Shown here piece by piece: positions 45,656 through 58,200 of a DNA stretch of 64,000 nucleotides (its first letter is position 1; each line of letters starts with the position of its first letter). A program made the translations under genes and the position numbers. The notes under the pieces are model-generated. The model searched no databases. It saw nothing but the letters and a program-made list of their open reading frames with translations, and was not told the origin of the DNA. The stretch lies in NCBI GenBank assembly GCA_018292915.2, contig JACVVK020000470.1, positions 217,501 through 281,500 on the forward strand, in the 5' to 3' direction. The DNA is from Batillaria attramentaria (taxonomy: Eukaryota; Mollusca; Gastropoda; Batillariidae).

Positions 45656-47220
45656 TATCTACATGCAATCTGTTGAACAGTTGCCCATATAATGAAGACA
45701 AAAGCTGTTGCAATCACTAAACACATCAGCGTAGTATCGTAACTAACGTAGCTTGCAGCATGTCTCAAATCAGTACCAAATAAAATGCAAAAAGCAAATG
45801 GCCAACAAAACATATTGTACAAGGGTATAACTAATACAACTAATAAAAAAAACGAAGAGAAAGAAAAGAGAAGGAGAGGGGAAAAAAAGAAGAGAAGAGA
45901 GAGATAGGATAGAAAGAAAAAAGAAGAACGAGGAAAAAAAACAAAAGAGGGAAAAAAAAAGAAAAGCAGCACTAGCTGGTGTCCACCTCACCTGCCAAGG
46001 GTGGACAAGAGAAGCCTAATATAGTCAGAGACGCATGATTCCGCTCATACTGTGTGTATAGGCTATGAGTTATCATGTAGTAAGTGTGTGTAGTGAATAA
46101 CATGCTTGAATAACATGATTCCTGTATCCAATGCTGTGATTTAAATCAACTGGGCTCGGCTTCCTCGATTAAAAAAAAAAAAAAAAAAAACCTCTCAGGA
46201 AGGGCAAGAAGCACCAGCTGATGAAGACATGACTGCTATAACATACACATAAACAGACAATAGGTACTTACTGAGAGACACGCCGCCCCATTGGAGGTAT
46301 CACATGAGTGTTTGACCCAGTACAGGTAATCCACATAACAGCAGGAAGTACACAACTCTCACACGTGTAAAGTTCTGTGTCACAATTCCACTCACTCACC
46401 CAATACCAAAACAATGTTGGAATACACAAAAGCTGGGCAAGCCGACGCAATAGGAAGACACCGCAGTCACTGCACCACTACCAAGGTGGAGTTGAGAAAC
46501 ATAAATATCCATGACTGTGTTCACACTAACAACGTGACCGTCCTAAACCTTTCTCGCGAGCTGACCTCGTTCTGACCACGAGGGCAAGGTGAAGGCCGGC
46601 CTTAGGTTCAGTGTCAGAGGTCGCCCTGAGGTCTCGTGTTTGTGTGAAAGAGGTGGTAGTTACCAAAAAAAAAAAAAAAAAAAAGGCAAGCGACGCGGGC
46701 AGATCCGCAGTAACCAGTACGGTACTAAGAGCACTGCATAGCTTTTTCGCGTGTCTTCCCATCGCGTAGGGTGGCCCCATTGATACCGTGTCGAACATCT
46801 TCGTCTATTTATACGAATGGGGTCAGCGAGGGGGCGTGTCTCCGACTCAGCTATTTCGGCACATGTATGCTTTCAGATGCAATGTATACATCGCACAGTG
46901 TATGTGTCCGTGCGTGCGCACACATAGACACACATACACGTAGATACACATACACACGTACGCATTTATAATTTAGATGTCAGTGTGCACGCACACAGAC
47001 GCGCATACATAATATATATATTACATAAGTACCTACACACATATATATACATGCGCACATACATAGATACGTACATACACATGTAAACATGTACATACAC
47101 ATACACACACATACACCCACACATACACCTACACATACGCATACATGCACATACATGTACATACACATATGTATATCTATATTCACCCATGCACACACAT
47201 ACATATACACATACATATAT

Positions 47221-47269
<49 letters not shown>

Positions 47270-47584
47270 TACACACATCCATACACATATATATTTATAC
47301 ACACACATATACACACACACATACACAATATATAAACGTTCACACACATACACACACATACATACATACACGCACATGCATGCATACATACATACACACA
47401 TACATACGTACGCACGCACATATGCATGCATACATATACACAAACATATGTAATTATAGACTATGACATATGTATCTATGTATAGACATTTATAATTATG
47501 GACTATGGTGGGTGCAGTACAGAAGACCTACCATGTTACGGAAACAAAGTCATTGGACTGATCGTGTACAAATTGTCAGTTCAC
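45656..47584. other. ORF1-ORF2 spacer: polypurine tract and ACAT/CA-rich microsatellite
   Basis: A polypurine tract lies at 45845-45965, A runs at 46170-46190 and 46664-46684, and about 600 bases of mixed CA/CATA/TATA repeats at 46860-47455. Nothing else is recognised. The spacer is far longer than the usual short L1 gap, so later insertion or expansion is likely. Confidence 0.6.
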
Positions 47585-48664
47585 TCACATGGGTGTGACT
47601 TGGTCAACGTCCATCCTCCCAGGGCCTCCTCTCCCCCCTCCATCTGGCGGAAGCATTGGGGTTGAGGTCAGGAATCGCGTGACGTCTTCAGCACTCTTTA
47701 CCTGTCGGATTCTACCACTGACCTTGACAAAGATCTTTCCGTCCCGGGACCAAGCATCGTCCACCTCCTTCTCCTTCACCTGCCTTAACAGTCGGTACCT
47801 GTCCCTGGCGAGGTCCTCAGCGATGCTGATCTTCGTCCCCCGCAGCTTGCGGCGATTCCTCAGCACGTCCTGAGTGCACTTTCTGGACACAAAGCGCACG
47901 ATGATGGCTCTGGGACGGGATTCTGTGTCACTGTCGCTGTCACTGTGATTCTGCTCAGCGCGTCGAGGCTTTGGCTTTTTGCCCAATCGGTGGATGGCGT
48001 CCACGTCGGCAGACTTGATACCCTTCAGCTCCAGCTTCTCGTTAATGATTCTCAGCACCTTCTCCTCACACTGCTGCACCGTCTCATCGTCGTCTTCCTT
48101 CACCCCGAACACCCTCACGTTGTATCGCCTGCCGTACTGTTCGAGATCCCCAGCTTGGGCTCTAGCCACCCCAGCCTCATACTTGGCCTCATCAGCCACC
48201 CTTTTCGCATCTTCCATCTCCTTCCGGCATTGGGCGAGTTCCTCCTTCAAGGACGTGTTCTCCTGTTCGACCTGGTACATCCTCCCCCTAATATCGTCCA
48301 TTTCGTCACACATTCGGTTGAGCCTTCCCAACACCTGGTCAAGTTTTTTCCAGACGTCTGCCGGTGTGATCTCTTGCTGCCCCTCCGTGTTGCCACCCCC
48401 CTGGCCTGGTGTCTCGACAGACAACGTAGCGGCCCCGTTACTTGCACCGGTCTTGTCTGCCATCGTGGAGGACACAGTTGATGCGGCGAAGAATCGTTCC
48501 AGTGTCAGGGGCGGCTCACTCGAGTTTCGGGGGGCCTTGGCGGGCTTCTTTACTGTTTTTAAAGATACTGGGGTGGACACAGTCACACTCGTATCCTGGC
48601 TGGTATCAGAAACTGACCGGTCTGCCTGCTTTCGCTTAGGCCCACGCTTGTCCTTGTTGCCCAT
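47585..48664 (-). CDS. LINE ORF1 protein (coiled coil plus RRM-like, L1 ORF1p type)
   Basis: 359 residues from ATG 48664 (MGNKDKRG). The basic N-terminus is followed by a coiled coil (about 115-190), then an RRM-like core containing RRYNVRVFGVKEDDDE and DAIHRLGK, and then a C-terminal region (RAIIVRFVSRKCTQDVLRNR, ISIAEDL) as in L1 ORF1p. Such proteins trimerise and bind the element's RNA as chaperones. The frame is intact, which suggests a fairly young insertion. An upstream in-frame extension to 48697 has no ATG support. Confidence 0.88.
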   Translation of the reverse strand: MGNKDKRGPKRKQADRSVSDTSQDTSVTVSTPVSLKTVKKPAKAPRNSSEPPLTLERFFAASTVSSTMADKTGASNGAATLSVETPGQGGGNTEGQQEITPADVWKKLDQVLGRLNRMCDEMDDIRGRMYQVEQENTSLKEELAQCRKEMEDAKRVADEAKYEAGVARAQAGDLEQYGRRYNVRVFGVKEDDDETVQQCEEKVLRIINEKLELKGIKSADVDAIHRLGKKPKPRRAEQNHSDSDSDTESRPRAIIVRFVSRKCTQDVLRNRRKLRGTKISIAEDLARDRYRLLRQVKEKEVDDAWSRDGKIFVKVSGRIRQVKSAEDVTRFLTSTPMLPPDGGGRGGPGRMDVDQVTPM

Positions 48665-48997
48665 ACTGAGCACACACAGACAATGACACACTGCCACAAC
48701 ACATACTGGAGACAGTTCACTGCACGTGATAGAGGTGAGCGGTGCACTGCTCTGCTTGCGTCACGGTCCACTAGTCTCTCACTAACACATGTCGAAACTG
48801 TTTCGTCTATTTTCACAAAAAGTTCTCCACATTTTTTGCCCAAACTTGACAGGAAGGCGGATGGTACTCAGACCGACACCATGGTCGTAAAAATGACCAA
48901 AGGTGGTGGGTAATTAGTACCTAATTACCCCTTAATAACAGACGGAATGCACTGCGTGTGCGACCGCCTCTGAGCACCGCTCACCCCCCTTAAAAAA
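48665..48997 (-). other. LINE 5' region
   Basis: About 330 bases between the ORF1 start and the minisatellite; it presumably holds the element's internal promoter. No motif is certain. ggtaattagtacctaattacc near 48908 is an imperfect palindrome. Confidence 0.45.
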
Positions 48998-49620
48998 TCT
49001 ACTTACTACTATTTGTTTGCTGTTTCACTTTTTGTTTTTCTACTTACTACTATTTGTTTGCTGTTTCACTTTTTGTTTTTCTACTTAGCCTATTTGTTTG
49101 CTGTTTCACTTTTTGTTTTTCTACTTACTAGTATTTGTTTGCTGTTTCACTTTTTGTTTTTCTACTTAGCCTATTTGTTTGCTGTTTCACTTTTTGTTTT
49201 TCTACTTACTAGTATTTGTTTGCTGTTTCACTTTTTGTTTTTCTACTTACTAGTATTTGTTTGCTGTTTCACTTTTTGTTTTTCTACTTAGCCTATTTGT
49301 TTGCTGTTTCACTTTTTGTTTTTCTACTTACTAGTATTTGTTTGCTGTTTCACTTTTTGTTTTTCTACTTACTACTATTTGTTTGCTGTTTCACTTTTTG
49401 TTTTTCTACTTACTAGTATTTGTTTGCTGTTTCACTGTTTTTCTACTTACTACTATTTGTTTGCTGTTTCACTGTTTTTCTACTTACTACTATTAATTGT
49501 TTTGCTGTTTCACTTTTTGTTTTTCTACTAACTACTATTTGTTTGCTGTTTCACTTTTTGTTTTCCTACTTACTACTATTTGTTTGTTGTTTAACCTTTT
49601 GCTTTTCTACTAACTACTTT
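48998..49620. repeat. 41-bp minisatellite, right block
   Basis: Same unit as 39880-41435, about 15 units. The tagcctatttg variants at 49087, 49169 and 49291 are not 286 bases apart, so the higher-order pattern of the left block is absent. Units decay toward the right edge. Confidence 0.95.
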
Positions 49621-49709
49621 TTTTTTAGTAACAACAACGGCAAGTTTGTAAACTGACGAACCTTCTCTGTCAAAACTTTTACCATTGATAAAAAAGTTTT
49701 ATCATCACC

Positions 49710-49756
<47 letters not shown>

Positions 49757-49961
49757 TCTACTGTCATAATTCATATTGTACAAAATGGTTCATCTGTGTG
49801 CATTTTAAGTGTATAAGATAGTTGCCAAGCTCAGGTCGTTTACCGTGCACTCCCCCGGCGACTCTGTTAGACCAGTTTAACAAGATGGCCACCAGCCCAA
49901 TATATAGATTCCATTTGATCACCTGCTATCGTCGCGGTCGTTCTTTTGTAATGCCATGTAT

Positions 49962-50055
<94 letters not shown>

Positions 50056-50399
50056 GAAACGACTGACCGGGCTGTCACACCAATCTTGTTTTTGGAAGAG
50101 AGACGTCAAGTTGTATTCTTTGAAATCTATGACGTGTTTCCTCACTGGGATGACGCATAATACATTTGGCGTAATAACTTTGATACAGTTCTTGCAATGA
50201 AAGCAGGCCCATGAAAATTGAAGTGTTGCTGCTGCGTGCGCAGTGTAAAGATCGAATTAATACCGACCCAATATGTTTAACAGACAAGTCTGCGCGGCGA
50301 ACGTTTTCTAACTATGTGTTATGTCAGACATACACACGCGCGCGCGCACACACTCACACGCACGCACGCACGCGCACACGCACACACACACACACACAG
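49621..50399. other. Gene B 5' UTR intron: remnant of the original intron and microsatellites
   Basis: After a (CT)n run (49712-49752), ggttcatctgtgtgcatttt...gtgtataaga at 49788-49817 resembles the end of gene A's 5' UTR intron (tagttcatgtgtgtacattt...agtataagag, 35012-35043). (CA)n-(CT)n lies at 49964-50050, and a CA/CG run at 50330-50398. Confidence 0.55.
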
Positions 50400-50621
50400 A
50401 CTCGCGCGAGCCGCGTTTGTGCTCCATTGAGACCTATGTGGTGTTCTCTCACTCTACTATGCTATTGAGTGAGAGTCAGTGGGAAAAACAAAGCACACTA
50501 CATCAATGAGACTCGCGCGAGCCGCGTTTGTGCTCCATTGAGACCTATGTGGTGTTCTCTCACTCTACTATGCTATTGAGTGAGAGTCAGTGGGAAAAAC
50601 AAAGCACACTACATCAATGAA
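50400..50621. repeat. Exact 111-bp tandem duplication
   Basis: The segment beginning actcgcgcgagccgcgtttg is present twice, back to back (50400-50510, 50511-50621), without visible difference except at the trailing edge. Confidence 0.95.
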
Positions 50622-50778
50622 ACTCCCGCTTTCCCCGTCTACACACAGAGAACGTCCAAAAAGTGGCGACACATCCTCAAGAAATGCCAGTATCACGTCA
50701 ATCTAACATGACGTCAAAAAAATGACGCTGATACTGCCTTTTGCGTCAGTGCGCGCGTGCCTTTTCTGCGATGGATCT

Positions 50779-52134
50779 GACCTGTTCAGTACGTAAGCAG
50801 CCCTGCACAGCGTTCTGGGTTCTTCTTTCGTGAATTTGTTCTCCGTGTATATTCTGTTCATAAAGTATTGGAGTTGTATTCTGTTATATCCCGTGTCTTC
50901 TCTGCGATTGCACGAAGATGGCGACATAGTAGAAGTAAAATACACCACGTCTCCAAACAGAGGAATTCGGAAAGAAAGTGGCGAGACACCCCCAAGAAAA
51001 AAACAGCATCACGTCAATCAAACATGACGCACTTACTTTACGTCAGTGCGCGTGCGTCTCTTCTTCGATGTTTGTGAGGCGTGTGGCTTGTAGAGGAAAT
51101 GTGCTGTGAGTACAAATTTTCGAGTCAACTGACGACAACGGCTGCAGTGAATTTTTCTAATTTTTTGTATATTTTTTATGGCACCCCAGGCTCATTATCT
51201 AGATGTATAGTAGGAGCGATTTTGAGATCTAAAGTGTGTTCACCAGCACTTTCATCAGGTACGGCTTACGCCAAAAGTATAAAAGCGACAACCTCCAAAA
51301 TTCACTCAGTTGAGAGTCCGTATTCATGCTATCTATGTCCAAACAATGGAGTGGTTTAGGTAAATATTACGCCTTTAAACGCCAGAAAGCCACTTTTTTT
51401 CTGAAAAGGGCGATAACTCGCAAATCATGTGTGCAATCATACCTGGATCGGGCCTTCTATTCAACAATCTTGATTCATTTAGAAACCCCAAATTTGAAAT
51501 CGATCGGTTCAGTATTTTCGGAGAAATAGGCATCTGAACTGGGTTCACATGCAATGTCAACTCAGGCTCGGTTTACATGAAAACTATAAGAGCGACCATT
51601 TTCTAGTAGTGACTCTGTTCAGAGTCCGTATTCAAGCTATCTACTGCCCAAAAATTGAGTGATTTAAATAAATATTACGCCTGTACACGAAAGACAACCA
51701 ACTTGTCTCAAAAGGGCGATAACTCCAAAATCACTTAAGCAATCATCACACGCTTGGTTCCTCTAATGTAACATTTTGATATATTTGGATACCCCAAATT
51801 TGAAGCCATTCGGTTGAGTATTTTCGAAGAAACGGGCCTGGACACAATTCACACACACACAGCCGCACGCACGCACACACATACGCACAGACGGCACTCA
51901 CTGAGGAGGAGAAGCGCGTTCGGGGCACCGTACATGTCAGCATCGATGACGCACGTTTTCTTACGTCATTGTCAGAGTTACACTTGCAAAATCGTCTCTG
52001 CGGGAGATCGGCGTGCGTGCGTGACGTGCGTTTGTACCACAGATGCTTGCCCATGAACGTGGAAAATTTAGCCCGTCCTATGATGTTGTTTCCATTACTA
52101 TGGAAACAACATTACTATGGAAACAACATAAAAA
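50779..52134. repeat. 1.3-kb dispersed block, copy 2 (paired with 28826-30149)
   Basis: Same content and order as copy 1, including both internal units. It ends about 50 bases before the acceptor of the coding exon of C1q gene B. At its right end attactatggaaacaac is duplicated in tandem. Confidence 0.9.
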
Positions 52135-52200
52135 TGAACCTTAGGGTGTGCTGAACACATTAGATCATCATTGTGTATGTGTGACAGATTTCAGCTCACT

Positions 52201-55200
52201 ATGCTGATGTGCGGACTGTTGCTGGTGGCGGGAGTCACCGCCGCCATGTTGCCTACTGCCTTTTCCCACTGCGAGGCTCTGAACGGCGTTCAACTGACTG
52301 CCGAAGTGAAGGAGTTAAAACGGCAGCTGGCATCGTGTCATGGGACAGTAACGTGTCCACCCACAACACGGACACGGAAAGGTGCGTACATGTCATTACG
52401 TGAACAATTGTACTGCTACTCTGGGTTGTAAATAGAGCTTACATGATCAGTTCGAATGGTTTACGGCGAAAACTAACCCCGAGATGGTTCGATTGTTTGT
52501 GTAGCGACCGAGCTTCCGGCAAGGTAGAGGGGTTAGTCTTTCGCCGTAAACCACGAGAACTATTCATGTAAACTGTTCATACCACGAGCAGTCAGACTCT
52601 TACCTCTACTGTCCTAGTCGCATACATTTTCTGCGACATTTTATTTTTCTGATAGGGTGACTGGTGACTTTTGTACCTCCTCAAAATGTTGCGCACTGAC
52701 TTGTGAGGAAATGATGCGTAGGGCAGTTGAAATTGCTTGATGTTACGACGAATATCGTTCAAAACATATGCTCAGGTACTGACATTCAAAAGTGCACTCG
52801 CAAATACTTCGCAGAGAATTTTCTGTGCGATCATTTTTTACGTGATCCAACGAAAATAACATTTTACCCTCCAAAAGTGAGCAAAATAACTGTGCACCGG
52901 CCGTGACGTTCTAAATGTTTGATATGACGCACTTTCTGACTGATGACGTCACTGGGGTGTCTTTTTGTGAACTCGCAAACCACTGGGTGGGTTATAGGCT
53001 AGTCTAATTAGGCTTTTTATATAGCGGAAGGTAGAACAAATTTGATCCTAACTTTTTATTACAGAAATCAGTAGAGCACAGGCCCCTAATGCTGTGGTGG
53101 TCTCCGTGAAATTTTTCTCCGTCCGCGTCACCGTTAAAAACGACCGTTTATCTTGCCATTTTCACTATATGAGCCCTATAAATGGGCTTTTGAGGGTGTG
53201 CACAAAGTATGCGTGTTTGCGGGTACAGAAATGCGCAGAACTCCACTCTAAATACGGTCACTGTTAGACAAGACATGCATTGTTGACATACTGAAATTTT
53301 ACCCCAATCAGAATGATGCTTCCTGGAAAATTACGGCCATCAGTTTGGCCGTTGATTCAAAGGGCCCTGTAAAACGGCAGTATTTGATGCTTGTGCACTT
53401 ATCAGGTCACTGCAGGTGACATGTATCGCGGAAAACATTTACGATCATTGAACAATTTAGTCAGGAAACGCTTCTTTGGCGTTGTGAAGTTCCCTTGTCA
53501 CCGCATGTGCAGGTACATATGAAATATGATATCCAAGTGAGCACCTTTTTTTTTTTTCGGTAGCAATATTTTGGGGTGTACTTACTAAAGTAGTTGCTGC
53601 GTTGTGAGTAGTGAACGGTTTTTCTTAAAGAGCAGTGCACACTCAAGAATAGTATCCCAGTTGTGTCATATCAAAAGTTCATTAAAATCGCTTTTGTACT
53701 TTTGTCACAAACAGCCAACGAAAGTGCAACCTGTTTAATAATGGCCGAATATGCGTAATGATGGGAGTAGGGACACTTGATTGGTTGCTGTGATAAGGTG
53801 TATCCGCGAAAACAAGTATAATATGATGCAAATATTCGGGCACATGCTCGGTGTTTCAGAATTATCTTCCAGAACTTGTATGAGAGATTCATTGTTTATA
53901 GATGGCCGTTAATTGAAGCTATCAGTTCCCTATATGGCCTGAAAGCGGTGCTTACCAAAAGAGCCTGCCATAATTGCTACACTTGATGCAATTTCTTTTT
54001 ATACATTTGTCTTGGTGGAAAAGACAATGACTAGTCGTATGAAGAAAGATCCGTGAATCTAAACAAGCACGTCTTCTTTACAGCGGTCATTATTTTTACC
54101 CATTTTTTCCATTTCCTTCATTACATGCTGCGTGGGGGGTAGGTTTATATTTTGCTGCCAGCAGCCACCAGTTTTAACTTGTCATTGTTTTACATACTGG
54201 AAAAAGTAGAGGTATTTCAGGAGAAGGAAAACGTGCATCCCACATCAGATTTCATGAACTCTTCACTGCTTGAAATAGGTGACTTAAATTACCTTTTTCT
54301 AATTAAACAGAGCATTAACTGCTACGGGGGTAGGTTACCAAGTAGCCAGACATGACGGCCACAGTGTACACAGCGTTTTTTTGTTATTGACCAACTTTTA
54401 GAGGAGAGGCTTGGCACTTACGTGTTACTAGCCCATCCACTATGTCCCTTTGGCTGTGAGGGGTAATGAGGGGAATCCATATTGTGGTTGGGTTCAAAAA
54501 TTGACTATCCACAGCAAAGATTTCAAATGACGCCGCTGCAGCAGGTATTGTGCACACACTTCAAGTTTGACTACTGGATATGTTAGGCCAGACACCCTGC
54601 GGTGGTCCAACGAAATGACAACAGATTTGCCTGTAGCAGCTCTCAGTTATCAAATCTTCCTTTTTCCATATAGACGCCAATTCTCTTACTGATGGGGACC
54701 GGGCTGACAAATTACGCTGCTGCAGCTGCTACGCTTGACAGATCATTTGCAGACGCACATCATGCTTTGGAGAAATGGTTCAGCATCCCTAAAATACTAT
54801 TACAAGTATACCTTTTTGCCTCAAATTCTAACGCACTCAGAAAATGTCGGACATTTTCATTAATTCCTGTTTTGAGGTACAGGTACAGAAATTAGACAAA
54901 CTTAATATGAAACTTCCAGTAAAATAAAATTACACGAATGCAAATAAAAAACAGTAGACACAGAAGCAAATCTGTGAAATCTCTTTTATTTTCAACGTGT
55001 TTTTCCTTGGGAAGAAACGCCGTTATGTTGCCTTTTTTTTTGGACATTCACAAATTTACAAATGAAAAATACTGACATACATTACTGGCAAAATGTGATG
55101 GAGAGTATGTAGAACACAACATCAAGTCTACAGTAGTAAGTGGCTGAATTCATTTCAAGTGTTATGAGGTATGTTAATCACACGGCAAACGTGTTTACAA

Positions 55201-58200
55201 GGTCAAGGTCATCGGTTCGTCTGTTTACTCCCAAACATTTTATTTCATCGCTGTGTTAGAATAAGCAAAAGAACAAGCAGTCACAAGCACCAGGCAAAAC
55301 AAAATTAGCACAAACGATGTTTGTATGAGAAGATTTCTTGTGGACAACTTTGGTGACCTTGACCTTGGGAGTAAAGGTCATAGAGACTGGGTTAAAATTT
55401 TGTAAATACAACTTTTGGCATGACATTTGCCTAATATGCATTGATAAGAATGCCTTTCTGGTGACCTCTAGTAAAGGTCAAGGTCACGCTTGAGTTATGA
55501 AGATTTTGCAGTCATATTTTTATTCTGAGGATGCTGTGAACTCACCAAACCACGGGGACAAAAGTTAGCAGCACCAAAATGCTTATTCTGAGCGATGAAG
55601 TAAAATGTTTTGGAGTAAACAGACAAACCAATGACCTTGACCTTGAAAACATGTTTGCCGTGTGATTAACATACCTCATAACACTTGAAATAAATTCAGC
55701 CACATAATGCTATAGACTTGAGGTTGTGCTCTGCATAATTTCCATTGCATTTTGCTAGTACTGAACTAGCAGCCATTATTAAACAGGTTGCACTTTCGTT
55801 GGCTGTTTGTGACAAAAGTACAAAAGCGATTTTAATGAACTTTTGATATGACACAACTGGGATACTATTCTTGAGTGTGCACTGCTCTTTGGGAAAAACC
55901 GTTCACTACTCACAACGCAGCAACTACTTTAGTAAGTACACCCCCAAAATATCGCTACCGAAAAACGTGCTCACTTGGATATCATATTTCATACGTACCT
56001 GCACATGCGGTGACAAGGGAACTTCACAAAACCAAAGAAGCGTTTCCTGACTAAATTGATCAATGATCGTAAATGTTTTCCGCGATACATGTCACCTGCA
56101 GTGACCTGATAAGTGCACAAGCATCAAATACCGCCGTATTACAGGGTCATTTGAATCAACGGCCAAACTTTCCAGGAAGCATCACTCTGATTGGGGTAAA
56201 ATTTCAGTATGTCAACAATGCATGTCTTGTCTAACAGTGACCGTATTTAGAGTGGAGTTCTGCGCATTTCTGTACCCGCAAACACGCATACTTTGTGCAC
56301 ACCCTCAAAAGCCCATTTATAGGGCTCATATAGTGAAAATGGCAAGATAAACGGTCGTTTTTAACGGTGACGCGGACGGAGAAAAAATTCACGGAGACCA
56401 CCACAGCATTAGGGACCTGTGTTCTTCTGAAATCTGTAATAAAAAGTTAGGATCAAATTTGTTCTACCTTGTTCAGCAATTTTCCTAGCCTATTATGGAA
56501 AGTCAAAACTCACACTTTCGCTCTCTGTTTCATTACTATTTTCGGAAGTAATGCACTCATAGTTAACTCACCGAAAGTTTGCACTGGCGAGTAGTGTAAA
56601 CGACGAAAATTTCTTCACAAGCGTAGACTAGTTGCAAACAGCAGCAAATTTGAATCAATTTTTCATTTTCATCGAATCAAATCTCACATATATGCTCAGA
56701 TATGTACAGCAGCATATTTTATACAGGTAAAGCGTACATCGACACGCTACAAGAACCTTCGAGGGAATTTTTTCTTCCAGTCAAAATACAGAATCAGCTA
56801 CCAAACCGTTTGGTCGGGTAACCCAAGAGTGACCGGGGAAGTCACATCCTCGTTTAGAGGGACGCCCTGCCTACCAAAACGTCAGCAAAGATAGTACATC
56901 GCTTTAATTTGTAACACAGAATGATTTAAATAGAGTTTCCACAATGACGTTCCCCTGATTAAAATAAAATGCACCACAGGTGTTTGTTGATTTCGATCGT
57001 AAAACCGCGAGTTTTACGAGTTAACTTACGTGACTGGGGTTACTCTGAGGTGCTTTACTTCGCTTTGTCCATAGGCTTTGAGAAGTCAGCAGGTCCGTTT
57101 CGAAACCTCCGTCTTAGTGGAGAACCGAAATTAGACTTACGCTTATCACACTTAATTTAACACGACCGAGCGTGGATAAAACGCAGCACTGGTCATCGAC
57201 TGGATCACAAGAAGCAGGAAAAACGGGATACAGTGCACACTCTGGACGCAGCTGGATGACCTCGACTTTGCGGACGACCTGTCACTCCTGTCCCACAGCC
57301 ACAGCCAGATGCAGGACAAGACTACTTGCCTGGAACAGGGCCCAAGATCAACAGGAAGAAAACCGAGCTGATGAAGATCAACACCACTGCCAACGAACCA
57401 GTCAGTTGGTGGAGAGCCCATCAGGGAGGTAGAGTCTTTTGTCTCCCTGGGGAGTGTGGTTGATGGACAGGGAGGCACAGACCGAGACATCAAAGCCAGA
57501 TTCGGCAAGGCAAGAGCAGCCATGAAGAGAGTCATGCTGAAGAATATCTGGGCATCAAAAGTTATCAGCATAAGAACCAAACTTCGCATCTTCAACTACA
57601 GCGTGAAGTTAGTTCTGCTCTACGGATGCGAAACATGGAGGACAACAAAGACGATGCAGCAGAAGATCCAGACATTTTTCAACACCTATCTGAGGCGCAT
57701 CTTCAACATCCGATGGCCAGAGAAGATCCGAAACGAAGAGCAATGAGAGCGAGCGGGACAGGAACCACTGGCGGGACACTGAGGCAGAGCTATGCAAGTA
57801 GGGGATCAGCTGGACTGGCGTGACAAGAGTAGCCCAGAATAGAGTGCGATGGCGAAGGGTCGTCGATGGCCTATGCTCCACTTGAAGTCATGGGCCTCAG
57901 TAGTAGTACAGTATACGCCGGTTATAAGAAACTCGAGGGGGGTGAATTTTTTGGTTTCTTATATCCGAGTTTTCTTATATCTGAAAGTCGGATATAAGAA
58001 AGTATTTTGAAAAATATTTCTTATAACCGAGTTCAGTGAAAAAAAGGTTTAAAACATTTCTTTTTTCTCAGTTCGTGTATGTTTTGCATTAAATTAAGAA
58101 ATATCTGGTTTCTCTTAAAGACCTGCACAGAATATATATGTGTAGAGTTAATATACACCAGTGCGCTTGTGTCCTTCAATGTCAGATTTTTTTGTTTGAA

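Larger units (their letters stand above)
41436..48997 (-). mobile_element. L1/Tx1-like non-LTR retrotransposon inserted in the 41-bp minisatellite
   Basis: The 7.5-kb element runs right to left: 5' region, ORF1 (48664-47585), a spacer of about 1.9 kb, ORF2 (45655-41863), a 3' UTR with a CA microsatellite (41694-41760), and a poly(A) tail seen as T-rich sequence at 41436-41462. It splits the minisatellite into 39880-41435 and 48998-49620. The array sequences at the two junctions, tctaattactattatt and tctacttactactatt, could be a 16-bp target site duplication, but they are also repeat-unit sequence. The 5' and 3' limits are inferred from the array borders. Confidence 0.85.

Noticed and set aside
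46966..47466. Frames of MCVYVCM or THTHIYIY type on both strands
   Set aside because: Translation of CA/CATA microsatellite sequence; no evidence of a gene.
47979..48686. Plus-strand 235-residue frame opposite LINE ORF1
   Set aside because: It is antisense to a clear ORF1 protein and its composition mirrors it; no independent features.
54692..54895. Shared short frame MGTGLT.YAAAAATLD in two repeat copies (also 23882-24100)
   Set aside because: The copies differ at about 11 of 67 codons by replacement with only a few silent changes, and no family is recognised. This fits drift in a non-coding repeat.
57152..57595. Minus-strand 147-residue frame
   Set aside because: It is the shadow of the plus-strand LINE reverse transcriptase fragment.
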